Notes: generated by a model not told the origin, from the letters alone. DNA of 10,470 nt from Candidatus Peribacteraceae bacterium (GCA_022843885.1 JALHMU010000029.1:1-10470); one strand, 5' to 3'. Shown: positions 1 through 7,015, counted from the stretch's first letter. Made by a program: numbers and translations.

Positions 1-917
1 GCAAGCTTGTGATCGTTGGACGCTTAAAAGTACTTAGCGAGCGAACGCACACGACCGTTGATAATCGCATTGCGTCGATCCTGGGAAACACCAGCATGGC
101 ACTGTACTTCGCGGTGGCACTCTTTGCCGCCATTCAAGTCGTTGATGTACCGGCGAAGGTCGCAGATGTATCACGCGCGATCTTATTGATCGTCACCGTG
201 TATGAATCAGTGAAGATTCTCCAACGTATCCTAGAATTTCTCGTCACACGCAAATTCATCAATCTGAATTCGTTCTCGGAACGCCGCATCGTTCTCATCA
301 TTCGTCCGATCATCGGTGTGATCTTGTGGCTCATCGCGGTGTTGCTGATTCTTTCAAACCTCGGCATCAACGTTACATCGCTCGTCGCGAGTCTCGGTAT
401 CGGAGGTGCGGCAATCGCGCTCGCATCACAACGCATCCTCGGAGACATCTTCAGTTCATTCTCGATTTATGTCGATCAGCCCTTCCGTGAAGGTGATTTC
501 ATTGTCACTGGTGTGCACAGCGGAACCGTCCGAAAGATCGGCCTGAAATCGACACGCATCGAGGCGCTTGGTGGAGAAGAAATTATCATCCCAAATGCAG
601 AACTGACGAACGCGCGTGTGCAGAACTTCAAACGCATGCACAAGCGCCGTGTGGAATTTATTTTGCCACTCAAATCCAGCAATGATCCTGAAAAAGTGAA
701 ACATGTTCCAGCCCTGATCGAAGCCATTATCAAAGAGATCCCTGACATCCTCTTCGAGCGTGCGACGTTTAAGACCATCACCGGTCCAAAGTTTGAATTT
801 GAGATCGTCTATCACGTGAAAACTGGTGATTACAGCGAGTACATCGATATTCACCAGCGTATCAACTTCCAGATCCTTGAAGCATGCGCCAAAGAGGGGC
901 TGGAATACGCCGCATAA
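1..917 (+). CDS. MscS-family mechanosensitive ion channel (5' end outside window)
   Basis: Small-conductance mechanosensitive channel of the inner membrane, which opens on membrane tension to release solutes. Numbering from an in-frame GTG at base 9, helices lie near residues 29-47, 54-71 and 93-117. The glycine/alanine-rich pore helix follows at 121-145 (SLVASLGIGGAAIALASQ), then the MscS beta domain near 156-199 (DQPFREGDFI, IIIPNAEL), and a C-terminal alpha/beta domain to 302. The frame is open to the left edge, no ribosome site precedes the GTG, and the first residues look like the loop between two transmembrane helices. I infer that the true start lies upstream and that the protein has extra N-terminal helices, as many MscS relatives do. 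It ends in TAA just before the tRNA promoter. Family call is firm; the paralogue type is not resolved. Confidence 0.9.
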   Translation, partial: KLVIVGRLKVLSERTHTTVDNRIASILGNTSMALYFAVALFAAIQVVDVPAKVADVSRAILLIVTVYESVKILQRILEFLVTRKFINLNSFSERRIVLIIRPIIGVILWLIAVLLILSNLGINVTSLVASLGIGGAAIALASQRILGDIFSSFSIYVDQPFREGDFIVTGVHSGTVRKIGLKSTRIEALGGEEIIIPNAELTNARVQNFKRMHKRRVEFILPLKSSNDPEKVKHVPALIEAIIKEIPDILFERATFKTITGPKFEFEIVYHVKTGDYSEYIDIHQRINFQILEACAKEGLEYAA

Positions 918-931
918 GGCCTCTGATTGCA

Positions 932-960
932 TTGTCAGCTATCTCATACCCTGATATATT
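932..960 (+). promoter_or_regulatory. Promoter of the tRNA-Asp gene
   Basis: A -35 box TTGTCA (932-937), a 17-base spacer and a -10 box TATATT (955-960) preceded by TG one base upstream (952-953, extended -10). The predicted start is near 966-967, leaving a leader of about 67 nt before the tRNA. It has the same -35 hexamer as the promoter at 8874. It lies only 14 bases after the channel gene's stop. Confidence 0.7.
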
Positions 961-965
961 TTCTC

Positions 966-987
966 GGCTCAACGCAGGAAAAGAGCC
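966..987 (+). other. Leader hairpin upstream of the tRNA
   Basis: GGCTC (966-970) pairs with GAGCC (983-987) around a 12-base loop, starting at about the predicted transcription start. There is no T-run after it, so it is not a convincing terminator of the upstream gene. It may be part of the 5' leader removed from the tRNA precursor. Confidence 0.35.
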
Positions 988-1033
988 AATCGATCCTTGT
1001 GACATCGTTTTCATAAATCATCCTCCAAATCGT

Positions 1034-1110
1034 GGAGCTGTAGCTCAGCTGGTTAGAGCGCTTCCCTGTCACGGAAGAGGTCGCGGGTTCGAGTCCCGTC
1101 AGCTCCGCCA
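1034..1110 (+). tRNA. tRNA-Asp (anticodon GTC)
   Basis: Complete cloverleaf. The acceptor stem GGAGCTG/CAGCTCC is fully paired, the D arm is GCTC...GAGC, and the anticodon stem CTTCC/GGAAG encloses the loop CTGTCAC with anticodon GTC. The T arm is GCGGG-TTCGAGT-CCCGT with one G-T pair. Discriminator G and an encoded CCA (1108-1110) follow. It appears to be a single-tRNA unit with its own promoter at 932-960. Confidence 0.97.
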
Positions 1111-1204
1111 TTCGATTCGCACTACGTGCTCACTCATGGTCTCCGCTCTTTCCGAGCTTCGACCATCTCTTTACGAATCGAATACCCTGAGCGTAGTCGA
1201 AGGG
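1111..1204. repeat. Palindromic intergenic repeat next to the tRNA
   Basis: Immediately after the tRNA CCA, TTCGATTCG (1111-1119) is matched by CGAATCGAA (1174-1182). Inside are GCAC/GTGC (1119-1129) and a longer stem: ATGGTC (1136-1141) plus GCTC (1145-1148) against GAGC (1154-1157) plus GACCAT (1161-1166). To the right is CCCTGAGCGTAGTCGAAGGG (1185-1204), whose GTCGAAG is complementary to CTTCGAC at 1157-1163. From memory, the GAGCGTAGTCGAAGG core is a motif seen in intergenic regions of many bacterial genomes. I infer a repeat-family element (REP/MITE-like) that may also help end the tRNA transcript. Copy number cannot be seen here. Confidence 0.55.
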
Positions 1205-1257
1205 CACGAGACCCGCTCTTCGCGATAGATTTTTATATTCACATTGTTCATCTGGTG

Positions 1258-1263
1258 TAGACT
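1258..1263 (+). promoter_or_regulatory. Candidate -10 box of the exported-protein gene
   Basis: TAGACT lies 9 bases before the ATG at 1273. No Shine-Dalgarno site lies between them and no clear -35 box is seen. If used, the mRNA would have almost no leader. Confidence 0.35.
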
Positions 1264-1272
1264 GTTCTTTAT

Positions 1273-1905
1273 ATGAACATCACTCAGCGTTTCATCGTCG
1301 GCGTGCTTACGTTCTCATTGTTTGCAGGTCACGGTATGGCTCGGAACCTCCCGACGGTAACTCCGCATCCATGTGATGCGCTCTTCTCGGCCAAAGATTC
1401 TGTCGCAATGTATGGGGCAACGAACATGGAGAGCCAAGCCGCACATGACGTGGTGAAAAAGAAATTCCCTAAAGGCCAGACATACATCGGAGTGTCTACG
1501 GATAACGAAATCAAAGCAATGCTCAAACCGGGACAATTCTTTTGTTATTACGTGCATGGTCGTAATCCCTATGTCTCCGTGAATGTGCAAACAGAGCCTG
1601 CACTCAATGAACGTATCGCAAAAAGAGAAGTTATTTCCATTGCGAGAAGCAGTACAGCACAATTTTCACGAGTGACGCTGGCGAAAGATGTGACGGCGTA
1701 TTGGAGTGTGTATGAACGTCCTGCTGAGGGAGGTTCCTTGCTGCTTGGAAGCCTCATCTTTACCGCAGGAAAAACAATCTTGTATGTAGAGATCGCAAAC
1801 GGTGGATATATCGAAGGAAAAGCTCCGTACGATCTCACTGCAACAGAGATCAAGAGTGATGCACTGAAGATTGCCAAAAAGATTCTAAATCGTTTGAAGG
1901 AGTGA
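1273..1905 (+). CDS. Exported protein of unknown function
   Basis: I do not recognise this 210-residue protein. Residues 1-23 look like a signal peptide: a short charged start, a hydrophobic core IVGVLTFSLFAG, and a possible cleavage site after Gly-Met-Ala (21-23). The mature part is about 187 residues with alternating short hydrophobic stretches, which suggests a mixed alpha/beta fold. It has only two cysteines, C34 and C91, which could form a disulfide outside the membrane. The last 20 residues are lysine-rich and probably helical (DALKIAKKILNRLKE). There is no lipobox, no membrane anchor and no sorting signal, so it should be periplasmic or secreted. ATG 1273 is chosen because it gives the intact signal peptide and sits just after a -10-like box. 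It appears to be a single gene between the tRNA repeat and ssb. Confidence 0.8.
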   Translation: MNITQRFIVGVLTFSLFAGHGMARNLPTVTPHPCDALFSAKDSVAMYGATNMESQAAHDVVKKKFPKGQTYIGVSTDNEIKAMLKPGQFFCYYVHGRNPYVSVNVQTEPALNERIAKREVISIARSSTAQFSRVTLAKDVTAYWSVYERPAEGGSLLLGSLIFTAGKTILYVEIANGGYIEGKAPYDLTATEIKSDALKIAKKILNRLKE

Positions 1906-1997
1906 CGTTCGTATTTCTGAAGGAACATATTTCAGCCCTTATTTGAGCCATAGATTTTCTGTTCAACTCCCCACTCATTTTTTTGAGAGAGAATGAC

Positions 1998-2002
1998 GGA
2001 GG
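1998..2002 (+). promoter_or_regulatory. Shine-Dalgarno-like GGAGG upstream of ssb
   Basis: GGAGG ends 4 bases before an in-frame ATG at 2007. Using that start would add 13 residues (MFIVRTLLSSSFF) to the OB fold. The ATG at 2046, which matches the usual SSB N-terminus, has only a pyrimidine-rich stretch before it. The site therefore conflicts with the homology-based start. Confidence 0.4.
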
Positions 2003-2045
2003 ATGAATGTTTATCGTGAGGACATTACTTTCTTCCTCTTTTTTT

Positions 2046-2435
2046 ATGAAATCGGTGAATACCGTCATTCTCCTCGGGAACGTCACGCAAGACCCGGAAG
2101 TCAAAACACTGCCAAGTGGGCAGGTGGTCAGCAGTTTCGGTCTAGCGACCAATCGCGTTTGGAAAGATTCCAACGGCGAGAAGCAAACAATGGCTGAATT
2201 CCATAACCTCATCGCGTGGGCAAAGCTTGGCGAGTTCGTCGGCAAGTACGTCAAGAAGGGTAAGCCTTTGTACGTAGAAGGACATCTCAAAACGCACAGC
2301 TGGGACAATCCACAAGGCGTGAAGATGTACCGCACGGAAGTGGTGCTGGATAACCTGGTCCTGCTCGGTGCCAAGGACAAAAGTCCAGAAGTCGAAAAGG
2401 CTGTGATGGACATCGAAGAGCCAGTTGCTGCCTAG
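2046..2435 (+). CDS. ssb: Single-stranded DNA-binding protein
   Basis: Coats single-stranded DNA in replication and repair. The 129 residues carry the bacterial SSB OB fold: MKSVNTVILLGNVTQDPEVK at the start, then FGLATNRVWKD (31-41), EFHNLIAWAKLGEFVGKYVKKGKPLYVEGHL (51-81) and the closing strand YRTEVVLDNLVLLG (95-108). The start at 2046 is chosen because it matches where family members begin; the alternative ATG at 2007 would add 13 mainly hydrophobic residues but has a better ribosome site. The tail after the OB fold is only about 20 residues and ends MDIEEPVAA. It is acidic but lacks the usual DDDIPF-like tip that binds partner proteins. The gene is followed by a terminator shared with the convergent gene. 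Confidence 0.93.
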   Translation: MKSVNTVILLGNVTQDPEVKTLPSGQVVSSFGLATNRVWKDSNGEKQTMAEFHNLIAWAKLGEFVGKYVKKGKPLYVEGHLKTHSWDNPQGVKMYRTEVVLDNLVLLGAKDKSPEVEKAVMDIEEPVAA

Positions 2436-2445
2436 AAGCTAGAAG

Positions 2446-2487
2446 AAAGAGGCCGTATCAAAGCTGAATGATATGTGCCTCTTTTTT
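2446..2487. terminator. Bidirectional rho-independent terminator
   Basis: AAAGAGGC (2446-2453) pairs with GCCTCTTT (2477-2484), and TATCA/TGATA extends the stem inside the loop. A run of six T (2482-2487) follows on the plus strand, and the A-run before the stem gives U residues on the minus strand. It ends ssb and also overlaps the last codons and stop of the minus-strand membrane protein. Confidence 0.75.
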
Positions 2488-3180
2488 ACGATGATGTTTT
2501 TTCACATATCGAATCTCTTTTGCGAATTGTGGAACAGCACCTGCAAAACATCCGATCACGAAGTACCAGATAATCTCTGTGAGTGGGACCGATCCAAAGA
2601 TCGTCACAGTCCATCGTGTTCCACTCAGGAGCCAGTAATTGTCTACGTACGCAGGTGCAGCTTTCAATAGTCCCACGTAGATCGGCAACATGAGCAACGT
2701 CATGATGACGCCTGAGCAGAGTGCGGGAAGAATGAAATCACGACGCAATACACAGACAATGATTGTCCATGCGAGGAAAAGAATGAACGTGGAAAAAATA
2801 GAATTGAGATGAAGTATGTCGGTAAGCACCACAAACCCGATCACAATGGAAAGAATAATTGCAGCAATAAGACGTGGATGTTTTTCCCCCGATTTTTGTA
2901 CGCTCATGTGAGTAACAATCGGATAGAGCACAACGCCGAGACCAAATACTGCCCAGCCAAACAGAACATCTTCCAACGATGGCACACCTTGTCCGAAAAG
3001 AGTGGGTGGCAACCAATAATCACGGAAGTACCAATATTCGGAAATGGGACCTGCGAAGGCACCAAAGAGTGATGCTTTCAGCATCATGCGCTTCAGATCA
3101 GGTCTTACGAACAAGGCTATTGCCCACACTATCAAGAAATAGAGGGCTAAAAGCAGGTAGATGAATTGATCTGGGATCAT
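2458..3180 (-). CDS. Seven-helix membrane protein resembling lycopene cyclase (CarR/CrtY type)
   Basis: The 240 residues hold about seven membrane helices, near 5-25, 32-51, 68-89, 104-121, 127-145, 149-172 and 199-219, with a basic C-terminus (VKKHHRKKEAHIIQL). The two halves carry similar motifs: VPSLEDVLFGW (66-76) and VPLTEIIWYF (198-207). An acidic residue shortly after a proline at the start of a helix, two similar halves, seven helices and about 240 residues are features of the fused heterodimer-type lycopene cyclase domain. No other carotenoid gene is in the window, so cyclase activity is an inference. The start ATG lies 7 bases after a TG-C-TATACT extended -10 and has no Shine-Dalgarno site. 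The 3' end runs into the shared terminator. It could instead be an unrelated polytopic membrane protein. Confidence 0.6.
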   Translation of the reverse strand: MIPDQFIYLLLALYFLIVWAIALFVRPDLKRMMLKASLFGAFAGPISEYWYFRDYWLPPTLFGQGVPSLEDVLFGWAVFGLGVVLYPIVTHMSVQKSGEKHPRLIAAIILSIVIGFVVLTDILHLNSIFSTFILFLAWTIIVCVLRRDFILPALCSGVIMTLLMLPIYVGLLKAAPAYVDNYWLLSGTRWTVTIFGSVPLTEIIWYFVIGCFAGAVPQFAKEIRYVKKHHRKKEAHIIQL

Positions 3181-3187
3181 GGCAGAA

Positions 3188-3223
3188 AGTATAGCATTCG
3201 ATTCAATGGTACTGGTCTATACT
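3188..3223. promoter_or_regulatory. Divergent, mirror-image -10 boxes
   Basis: AGTATA (3188-3193) reads TATACT on the minus strand, with TG one base upstream (extended -10), 7 bases before the membrane-protein ATG. TATACT on the plus strand (3218-3223) is 6 bases before the methyltransferase ATG at 3230. The boxes form a perfect 6-bp inverted repeat 24 bases apart. Convincing -35 boxes are missing. Both mRNAs would start at or next to the start codon. Confidence 0.55.
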
Positions 3224-3229
3224 TCATGT

Positions 3230-4081
3230 ATGGACTCCTACCAGCTCCTCGACTTCGGCAATGAACAACGTTTGGAACAATGGGGTGCCTTCACGCTTGT
3301 TCGTCCTGACCCAACCGCAATCGATTGGCCGCAGGATGAAGCCTCGTGGAAAAAAGCGGATGCTGTCTACGACGGCGAGAAAGGCAAAGGTGAATGGAAG
3401 AAAAAGAAAGACATTCCCGAGCATTGGACGGTCGCGTTCGATGATCTTTTGTTGCATGCACGACTCACGCCGTACAAACACACCGGCATTTTCCCGGAGC
3501 AACAAGCCAACTGGAACTGGACACGAAAGATCGCCAAGAAATCCGGTCGTGCGTTGAATATCTTGAATCTGTTTGCATACACGGGTGCGGCAACGGTGGC
3601 ACTCGCAAAAGACGGACATTTCGTGACACACGTCGATAGCGCGCGTCCAAGTATCGGTTGGGCGAAAGAGAATGCGTTGCTCAATGCGATTCCGGAAACG
3701 GGCATTCGTTGGATGCTCGAGGACGCATCGAAATTTGCAGAACGAGAATATAAACGTGGAAAAAAATACGATGCAATTATTTTAGATCCTCCGGCATTCG
3801 GACATTCGCCGACTGGAAAAACGTGGCGGATCGAACGAGATTTGAAACCGATACTTGAGCACTGCGCGATGCTCCTTTCGGACACTCCGTCGTTCGTGGT
3901 GCTGAATGGCTACGCGGTCCATGACACTCCGGAAAGCTTCCAAACACTGCTTTCAGGCGTATTACACGCAAAGGGGCCAAAGATTGGATTCCGATTGGAA
4001 GCCGAGGAACTTCTCCTCACGGCAAAAGATGGACGAACATTGTCGACTGGAATCGTGACGCGAGCAGCGTTCGATCTATAG
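3230..4081 (+). CDS. Class I SAM-dependent methyltransferase (RlmI/RlmL-like)
   Basis: Probable RNA methyltransferase of the family that includes the rRNA cytosine-5 enzyme RlmI and the C-terminal part of RlmL. In the 283-residue protein, GIFPEQQANW (86-95) resembles the conserved entry to the domain. Motif I with the SAM-binding turn is LNLFAYTGAATVALAKDG (112-129), followed by an acidic residue at the end of strand 2 (HVD, 134-136). DAIILDPPAFG (181-191) is the catalytic DPPxFG motif. There is no obvious N-terminal PUA domain as in full RlmI (about 400 residues); residues 1-80 form a short region of their own. ATG 3230 is preferred over the in-frame ATG at 3179, because the 17 extra residues look non-coding and overlap the promoter and the divergent gene's start codon. 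The exact target base is not known. Confidence 0.85.
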   Translation: MDSYQLLDFGNEQRLEQWGAFTLVRPDPTAIDWPQDEASWKKADAVYDGEKGKGEWKKKKDIPEHWTVAFDDLLLHARLTPYKHTGIFPEQQANWNWTRKIAKKSGRALNILNLFAYTGAATVALAKDGHFVTHVDSARPSIGWAKENALLNAIPETGIRWMLEDASKFAEREYKRGKKYDAIILDPPAFGHSPTGKTWRIERDLKPILEHCAMLLSDTPSFVVLNGYAVHDTPESFQTLLSGVLHAKGPKIGFRLEAEELLLTAKDGRTLSTGIVTRAAFDL

Positions 4082-4122
4082 CTCAAAACAAAACCTCCAT
4101 TTCTTTTTTTTGAAAATCGGCC

Positions 4123-4132
4123 TATAAAGGAG
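4123..4132 (+). promoter_or_regulatory. TATAAA/AAGGAG upstream of mgtE
   Basis: TATAAA (4123-4128) overlaps a Shine-Dalgarno-like AAGGAG (4127-4132). AAGGAG is 18 bases from the ATG at 4151, which is far for ribosome binding. It is 11 bases from an out-of-frame ATG at 4144. Either reading is weak. The rest of the 69-base gap holds nothing else that I recognise. Confidence 0.25.
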
Positions 4133-4150
4133 TGTCTCACCCCATGTCGC

Positions 4151-5479
4151 ATGACTCAGACTCTTCTCGAACGGGCCGACCATCTGCTTTCACAGAAGCA
4201 AGATGCTGATTTGCGCAGACTTCTTTTAAACACAGATACGTCTGCGTTGGTGGACTTAATTACGACGATTCCACGTGGAAAGCGAAAGCTCTTTACGGTG
4301 CTTCCGCCTGAGCTCCAGGCCGATGTCATCGTGCCGCTTTCTCCGGAAAACAAGGAGGCAGTGTTGCCACGATTATCCGATCAAATGATCGCACGCTTTT
4401 TGCATTTCAATGCCGAAGATGATGCGACAGACGTCCTTCAGCATATTCCGATTGAACGTCGTGCGCAGATCTTGGAAAAGATTCGACCGGATCGCCGACA
4501 GAAGATTGAGAAGCTACTCATGTTCGGATCCGAAACCGCCGGTGGTCTGATGGACTTGAACTTCATTACCGCACATCCCACTGAACTCGTCGGAGATGTC
4601 GTGCAAAAAATTCATGAGTATTTCAAGGTACAGCGTCAGGTCCCGATTGTGATCGTGATGGACCAGAATGATCAGGTAAAAGGCTTTGTACCGCATAGAA
4701 ACCTACTTTTGACCCCGGCAAAAAATACGATTGATACGGTCATTCAATTCCTTCCTGTCCTCTCCTCACGAACCGATCGAGAAAAAATTCTGGATGATAT
4801 CCTGAAACGCAAAAGTGAATTGGCGCTCGTCACCGACGATAATGAACGACCACTCGGAATTATTCACCTGCGTGATCTTCTACAAGTTGCAGAAGCGGAA
4901 GCAACGGAGGACGTGTACTTCTTCGCAGGTCTTCAGAAAGAAGAACATCCGCTGAATTCTATTTTTGATAAAGTAAAACTTCGTAGCAGCTGGCTGATCA
5001 TCAACCTTGCAACCGCATTCCTCGCTTCGTTTGTCGTCTCGATGTTCGAGGGCAGCATTGCTAAGCTTGCGATGCTGGCGGTCTTCATGCCGATCGTCGC
5101 CGGTGAGGGTGGGAATGCCGCAACGCAGGCAATGGCAGTTGTTGTCCGTGGTTTGGCAGTAGGCGAGATTGAATGGAGCAACGCACGACCTGTCATCATC
5201 CGTGAATCGATTGCAGGACTCTTCAATGGTGCGATCGTCGGGGTGATTGCCGCAGCAGCTTCTCTGTTCTTCGGTGCCACGCCAATGATGGGTCTGGTCC
5301 TCGGCTCCGCTATGGTCATCAATCTCTTCGTGGCAGGGCTCTTCGGTTCGCTAGTCCCATTCATTTTAAAGCGCATGAAGATCGACCCGGCTATTTCTAG
5401 TTCTATCTTCGTGACGACTGCAACGGATGTCTTTGGATTCCTGACATTCCTCGGGCTCGGAACGATGTTATTGCTGTAA
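4151..5479 (+). CDS. mgtE: MgtE-type magnesium transporter
   Basis: Mg2+ channel/transporter of the cytoplasmic membrane, normally a dimer gated by intracellular Mg2+. The 442 residues show the full family layout. An N-terminal helical MgtE_N domain spans about 20-125, and two CBS domains span about 130-255 (entry SETAGGLMDLNFIT 127-140; second CBS LALVTDDNERPLGIIHLRDLL). A connecting helix precedes five membrane helices from about 280 to the end. The family signatures EGGNAATQAMAVVVRGLAVGEI (319-340) and DPAISSSIFVTTATDVFGF (412-430) are present; the latter carries the aspartate (D426) at the position linked to Mg2+ selectivity. Length and domain order are normal. ATG 4151 is the only sensible start in this frame. 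The gene follows the methyltransferase by 69 bases on the same strand and ends opposite the surface-protein gene. Confidence 0.95.
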   Translation: MTQTLLERADHLLSQKQDADLRRLLLNTDTSALVDLITTIPRGKRKLFTVLPPELQADVIVPLSPENKEAVLPRLSDQMIARFLHFNAEDDATDVLQHIPIERRAQILEKIRPDRRQKIEKLLMFGSETAGGLMDLNFITAHPTELVGDVVQKIHEYFKVQRQVPIVIVMDQNDQVKGFVPHRNLLLTPAKNTIDTVIQFLPVLSSRTDREKILDDILKRKSELALVTDDNERPLGIIHLRDLLQVAEAEATEDVYFFAGLQKEEHPLNSIFDKVKLRSSWLIINLATAFLASFVVSMFEGSIAKLAMLAVFMPIVAGEGGNAATQAMAVVVRGLAVGEIEWSNARPVIIRESIAGLFNGAIVGVIAAAASLFFGATPMMGLVLGSAMVINLFVAGLFGSLVPFILKRMKIDPAISSSIFVTTATDVFGFLTFLGLGTMLLL

Positions 5480-5485
5480 TTTCAA

Positions 5486-5514
5486 ATCACCCCGCCCGGT
5501 GAGGGAAGGGTGAT
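5486..5514. terminator. Hairpin between convergent genes
   Basis: ATCACCC (5486-5492) pairs with GGGTGAT (5508-5514) around a 15-base loop, between the mgtE stop and the stop of the minus-strand surface-protein gene. There is no strong T-run directly after it on either strand, so it is a possible but non-canonical terminator for both genes. Confidence 0.4.
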
Positions 5515-5536
5515 CTGCTTGATGTTGAACGTTGTT

Positions 5537-7015
5537 TTAATCTTGAATTTTCAGTGTCGTCGATGTGACAGAACCAAGGACGCCATTCACTGGGCTGGAA
5601 AGGTTCACGAATGTGGACTCCTCTGGTTCTGACGCATTGTCGTCAATCAATGGGATAAGCAATACTTTCGTCTCCTCGCCAGGAGCGAATGTAAGCGTAG
5701 CGCTGGCACCACTTGGAGGCAGCGTGTAATCAGTGCCTGACAATGCGATGCCGCCGCCGAGGTTGTATGTAACAGATGCCGTCTTGTTTGTGTCGCCGAA
5801 TCGAGAGATGTACACAACGAGTGTCTGTCCTTCTGTTCCTGAGTAGTTGGCATTTCCGAAGCGGAATGACCCAGATGCAGTCGCACCTGCAGCCTCGTCA
5901 TCTACAACGATGATGGATGCGTTCTTTGGATCGCCGAGAACAGAACCGTTCGTTGGGCTGCTCAATGCCAAATTGATTGTCTTGTTTCCGATGATCGATA
6001 CATCATCTTTGACCTGAACAGTGAATGTTTTGCTGGTTTCTCCGGCGGAGAATGTCAATGTTCCAGATGTATCGGTGTACTTCGTGGAGTTACTGGCTGT
6101 TCCTGGGCTCGTCGCATAGTTTACGGCAGCTGTACCGTTGGTGCCGCCGTAGCGGACAACTGTGACAGTGAGTGAGCCAAGGTCTTCTTCAATGGAATAT
6201 GTCGAAGCGCTGAATCCAAAGGATCCTGCTGAGTTTGATGATGTGGAAGATGAGGAAGAAGATCCACCTGATGTAGATGAACTGGAGCTAGAAGAGTTTG
6301 GAGCTTCGTTATCTAAGATCGAAACGACCACGGTCGTCGGTGTGTTGAGTGCAGCACCGCCGGTTGGATTGCTGAGAACTACGCTGAATTTTTCGACGCC
6401 TTCTGCTGCAGTATCTTCTTTCAATGTGACGGTGATCGTCTTGCTGGTTTCACCATCCTTGAAGGAAAGAGTGCCACTCGTTGGCGTGAAGTCGTTTCCA
6501 GATGTTGCCGTGGAACCTGTCGTCGTATATTTCACCGTAACATCACCTTCAGCATCGCCGATGCGCTTCACGCTGATGGAAACGGACTTCGCAGATTCAG
6601 GAATGCTGATACCCGAGACCGTGAATTGGAAAGCTCCTTCATCCGGTACAGATGCCAGCGAGCTGGACGATGAACTGGAAGAAGATGAGCTGCTTGAGGA
6701 GCGACTCGAGCTGGAGCGTGACGAAGAGGAAGATGGCGTCGGAGTCGGATTGATGCCGAGAATGTCATTACGAAGACGGTCCATCATCACGGCAACGTCT
6801 GCGCGTGTGACAAAGTCGCCAGGGCCAAAACGACCATCTGGATATCCTTTGATAATGCCGCGTTCATACATGGTACCGACGGCTTGGTTGTAATACGCAC
6901 CGGATGGGACGTCACTGAAGACGGCCGAGCCGAGTGTTGCACCAAACACGGTTGATGCGGCACCGAGTGCGAGACCAATCGCAAATGGCGCAGAAAGAAG
7001 AGAACGAAGTTTCAT
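5537..7015 (-). CDS. Surface protein: SLH domain, poly-serine linkers, three Calx-beta domains
   Basis: Predicted secreted cell-surface protein of 492 residues. Residues 1-26 form a signal peptide (basic start, hydrophobic core, cleavage near VFGA/TLGS). One S-layer homology domain spans about 31-83, with VFSDVPSGAYYNQAVGTMYERGIIKGYPDGRFGP and TRADVAVMMDR; it probably tethers the protein to the wall or S-layer. A linker TPTP plus a serine run broken by two arginines covers 91-119. A first Calx-beta domain (about 126-236, ending SILDNE) is followed by a second Ser/Thr/Gly linker (240-264). Two more Calx-beta domains end VVDDE and LKIQD. Calx-beta domains usually bind Ca2+ and serve adhesion. 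All six serine codons are mixed in the first linker, so it is not a slippage-prone simple repeat. The gene starts 60 bases after the phosphorylase stop on the same strand and may be cotranscribed; no clear promoter or Shine-Dalgarno site is seen. Confidence 0.88.
   Translation of the reverse strand: MKLRSLLSAPFAIGLALGAASTVFGATLGSAVFSDVPSGAYYNQAVGTMYERGIIKGYPDGRFGPGDFVTRADVAVMMDRLRNDILGINPTPTPSSSSSRSSSSRSSSSSSSSSSSSSSLASVPDEGAFQFTVSGISIPESAKSVSISVKRIGDAEGDVTVKYTTTGSTATSGNDFTPTSGTLSFKDGETSKTITVTLKEDTAAEGVEKFSVVLSNPTGGAALNTPTTVVVSILDNEAPNSSSSSSSTSGGSSSSSSTSSNSAGSFGFSASTYSIEEDLGSLTVTVVRYGGTNGTAAVNYATSPGTASNSTKYTDTSGTLTFSAGETSKTFTVQVKDDVSIIGNKTINLALSSPTNGSVLGDPKNASIIVVDDEAAGATASGSFRFGNANYSGTEGQTLVVYISRFGDTNKTASVTYNLGGGIALSGTDYTLPPSGASATLTFAPGEETKVLLIPLIDDNASEPEESTFVNLSSPVNGVLGSVTSTTLKIQD

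Noticed and set aside
884..1228. Open frame of 114 codons overlapping the end of the channel gene, the tRNA and the repeat
   Set aside because: It runs through the complete tRNA-Asp gene, its promoter and the palindromic repeat, and its product has no protein-like features.
3179..3229. Upstream start of the methyltransferase at 3179
   Set aside because: It would translate the promoter region, overlaps the divergent gene's start codon, and adds residues unlike the family N-terminus.
6162..6893. Plus-strand open frame of 243 codons rich in Glu and Asp
   Set aside because: It is the antisense of the serine-rich linkers and Calx-beta domains of the real minus-strand gene; the acidic runs mirror the serine codons.
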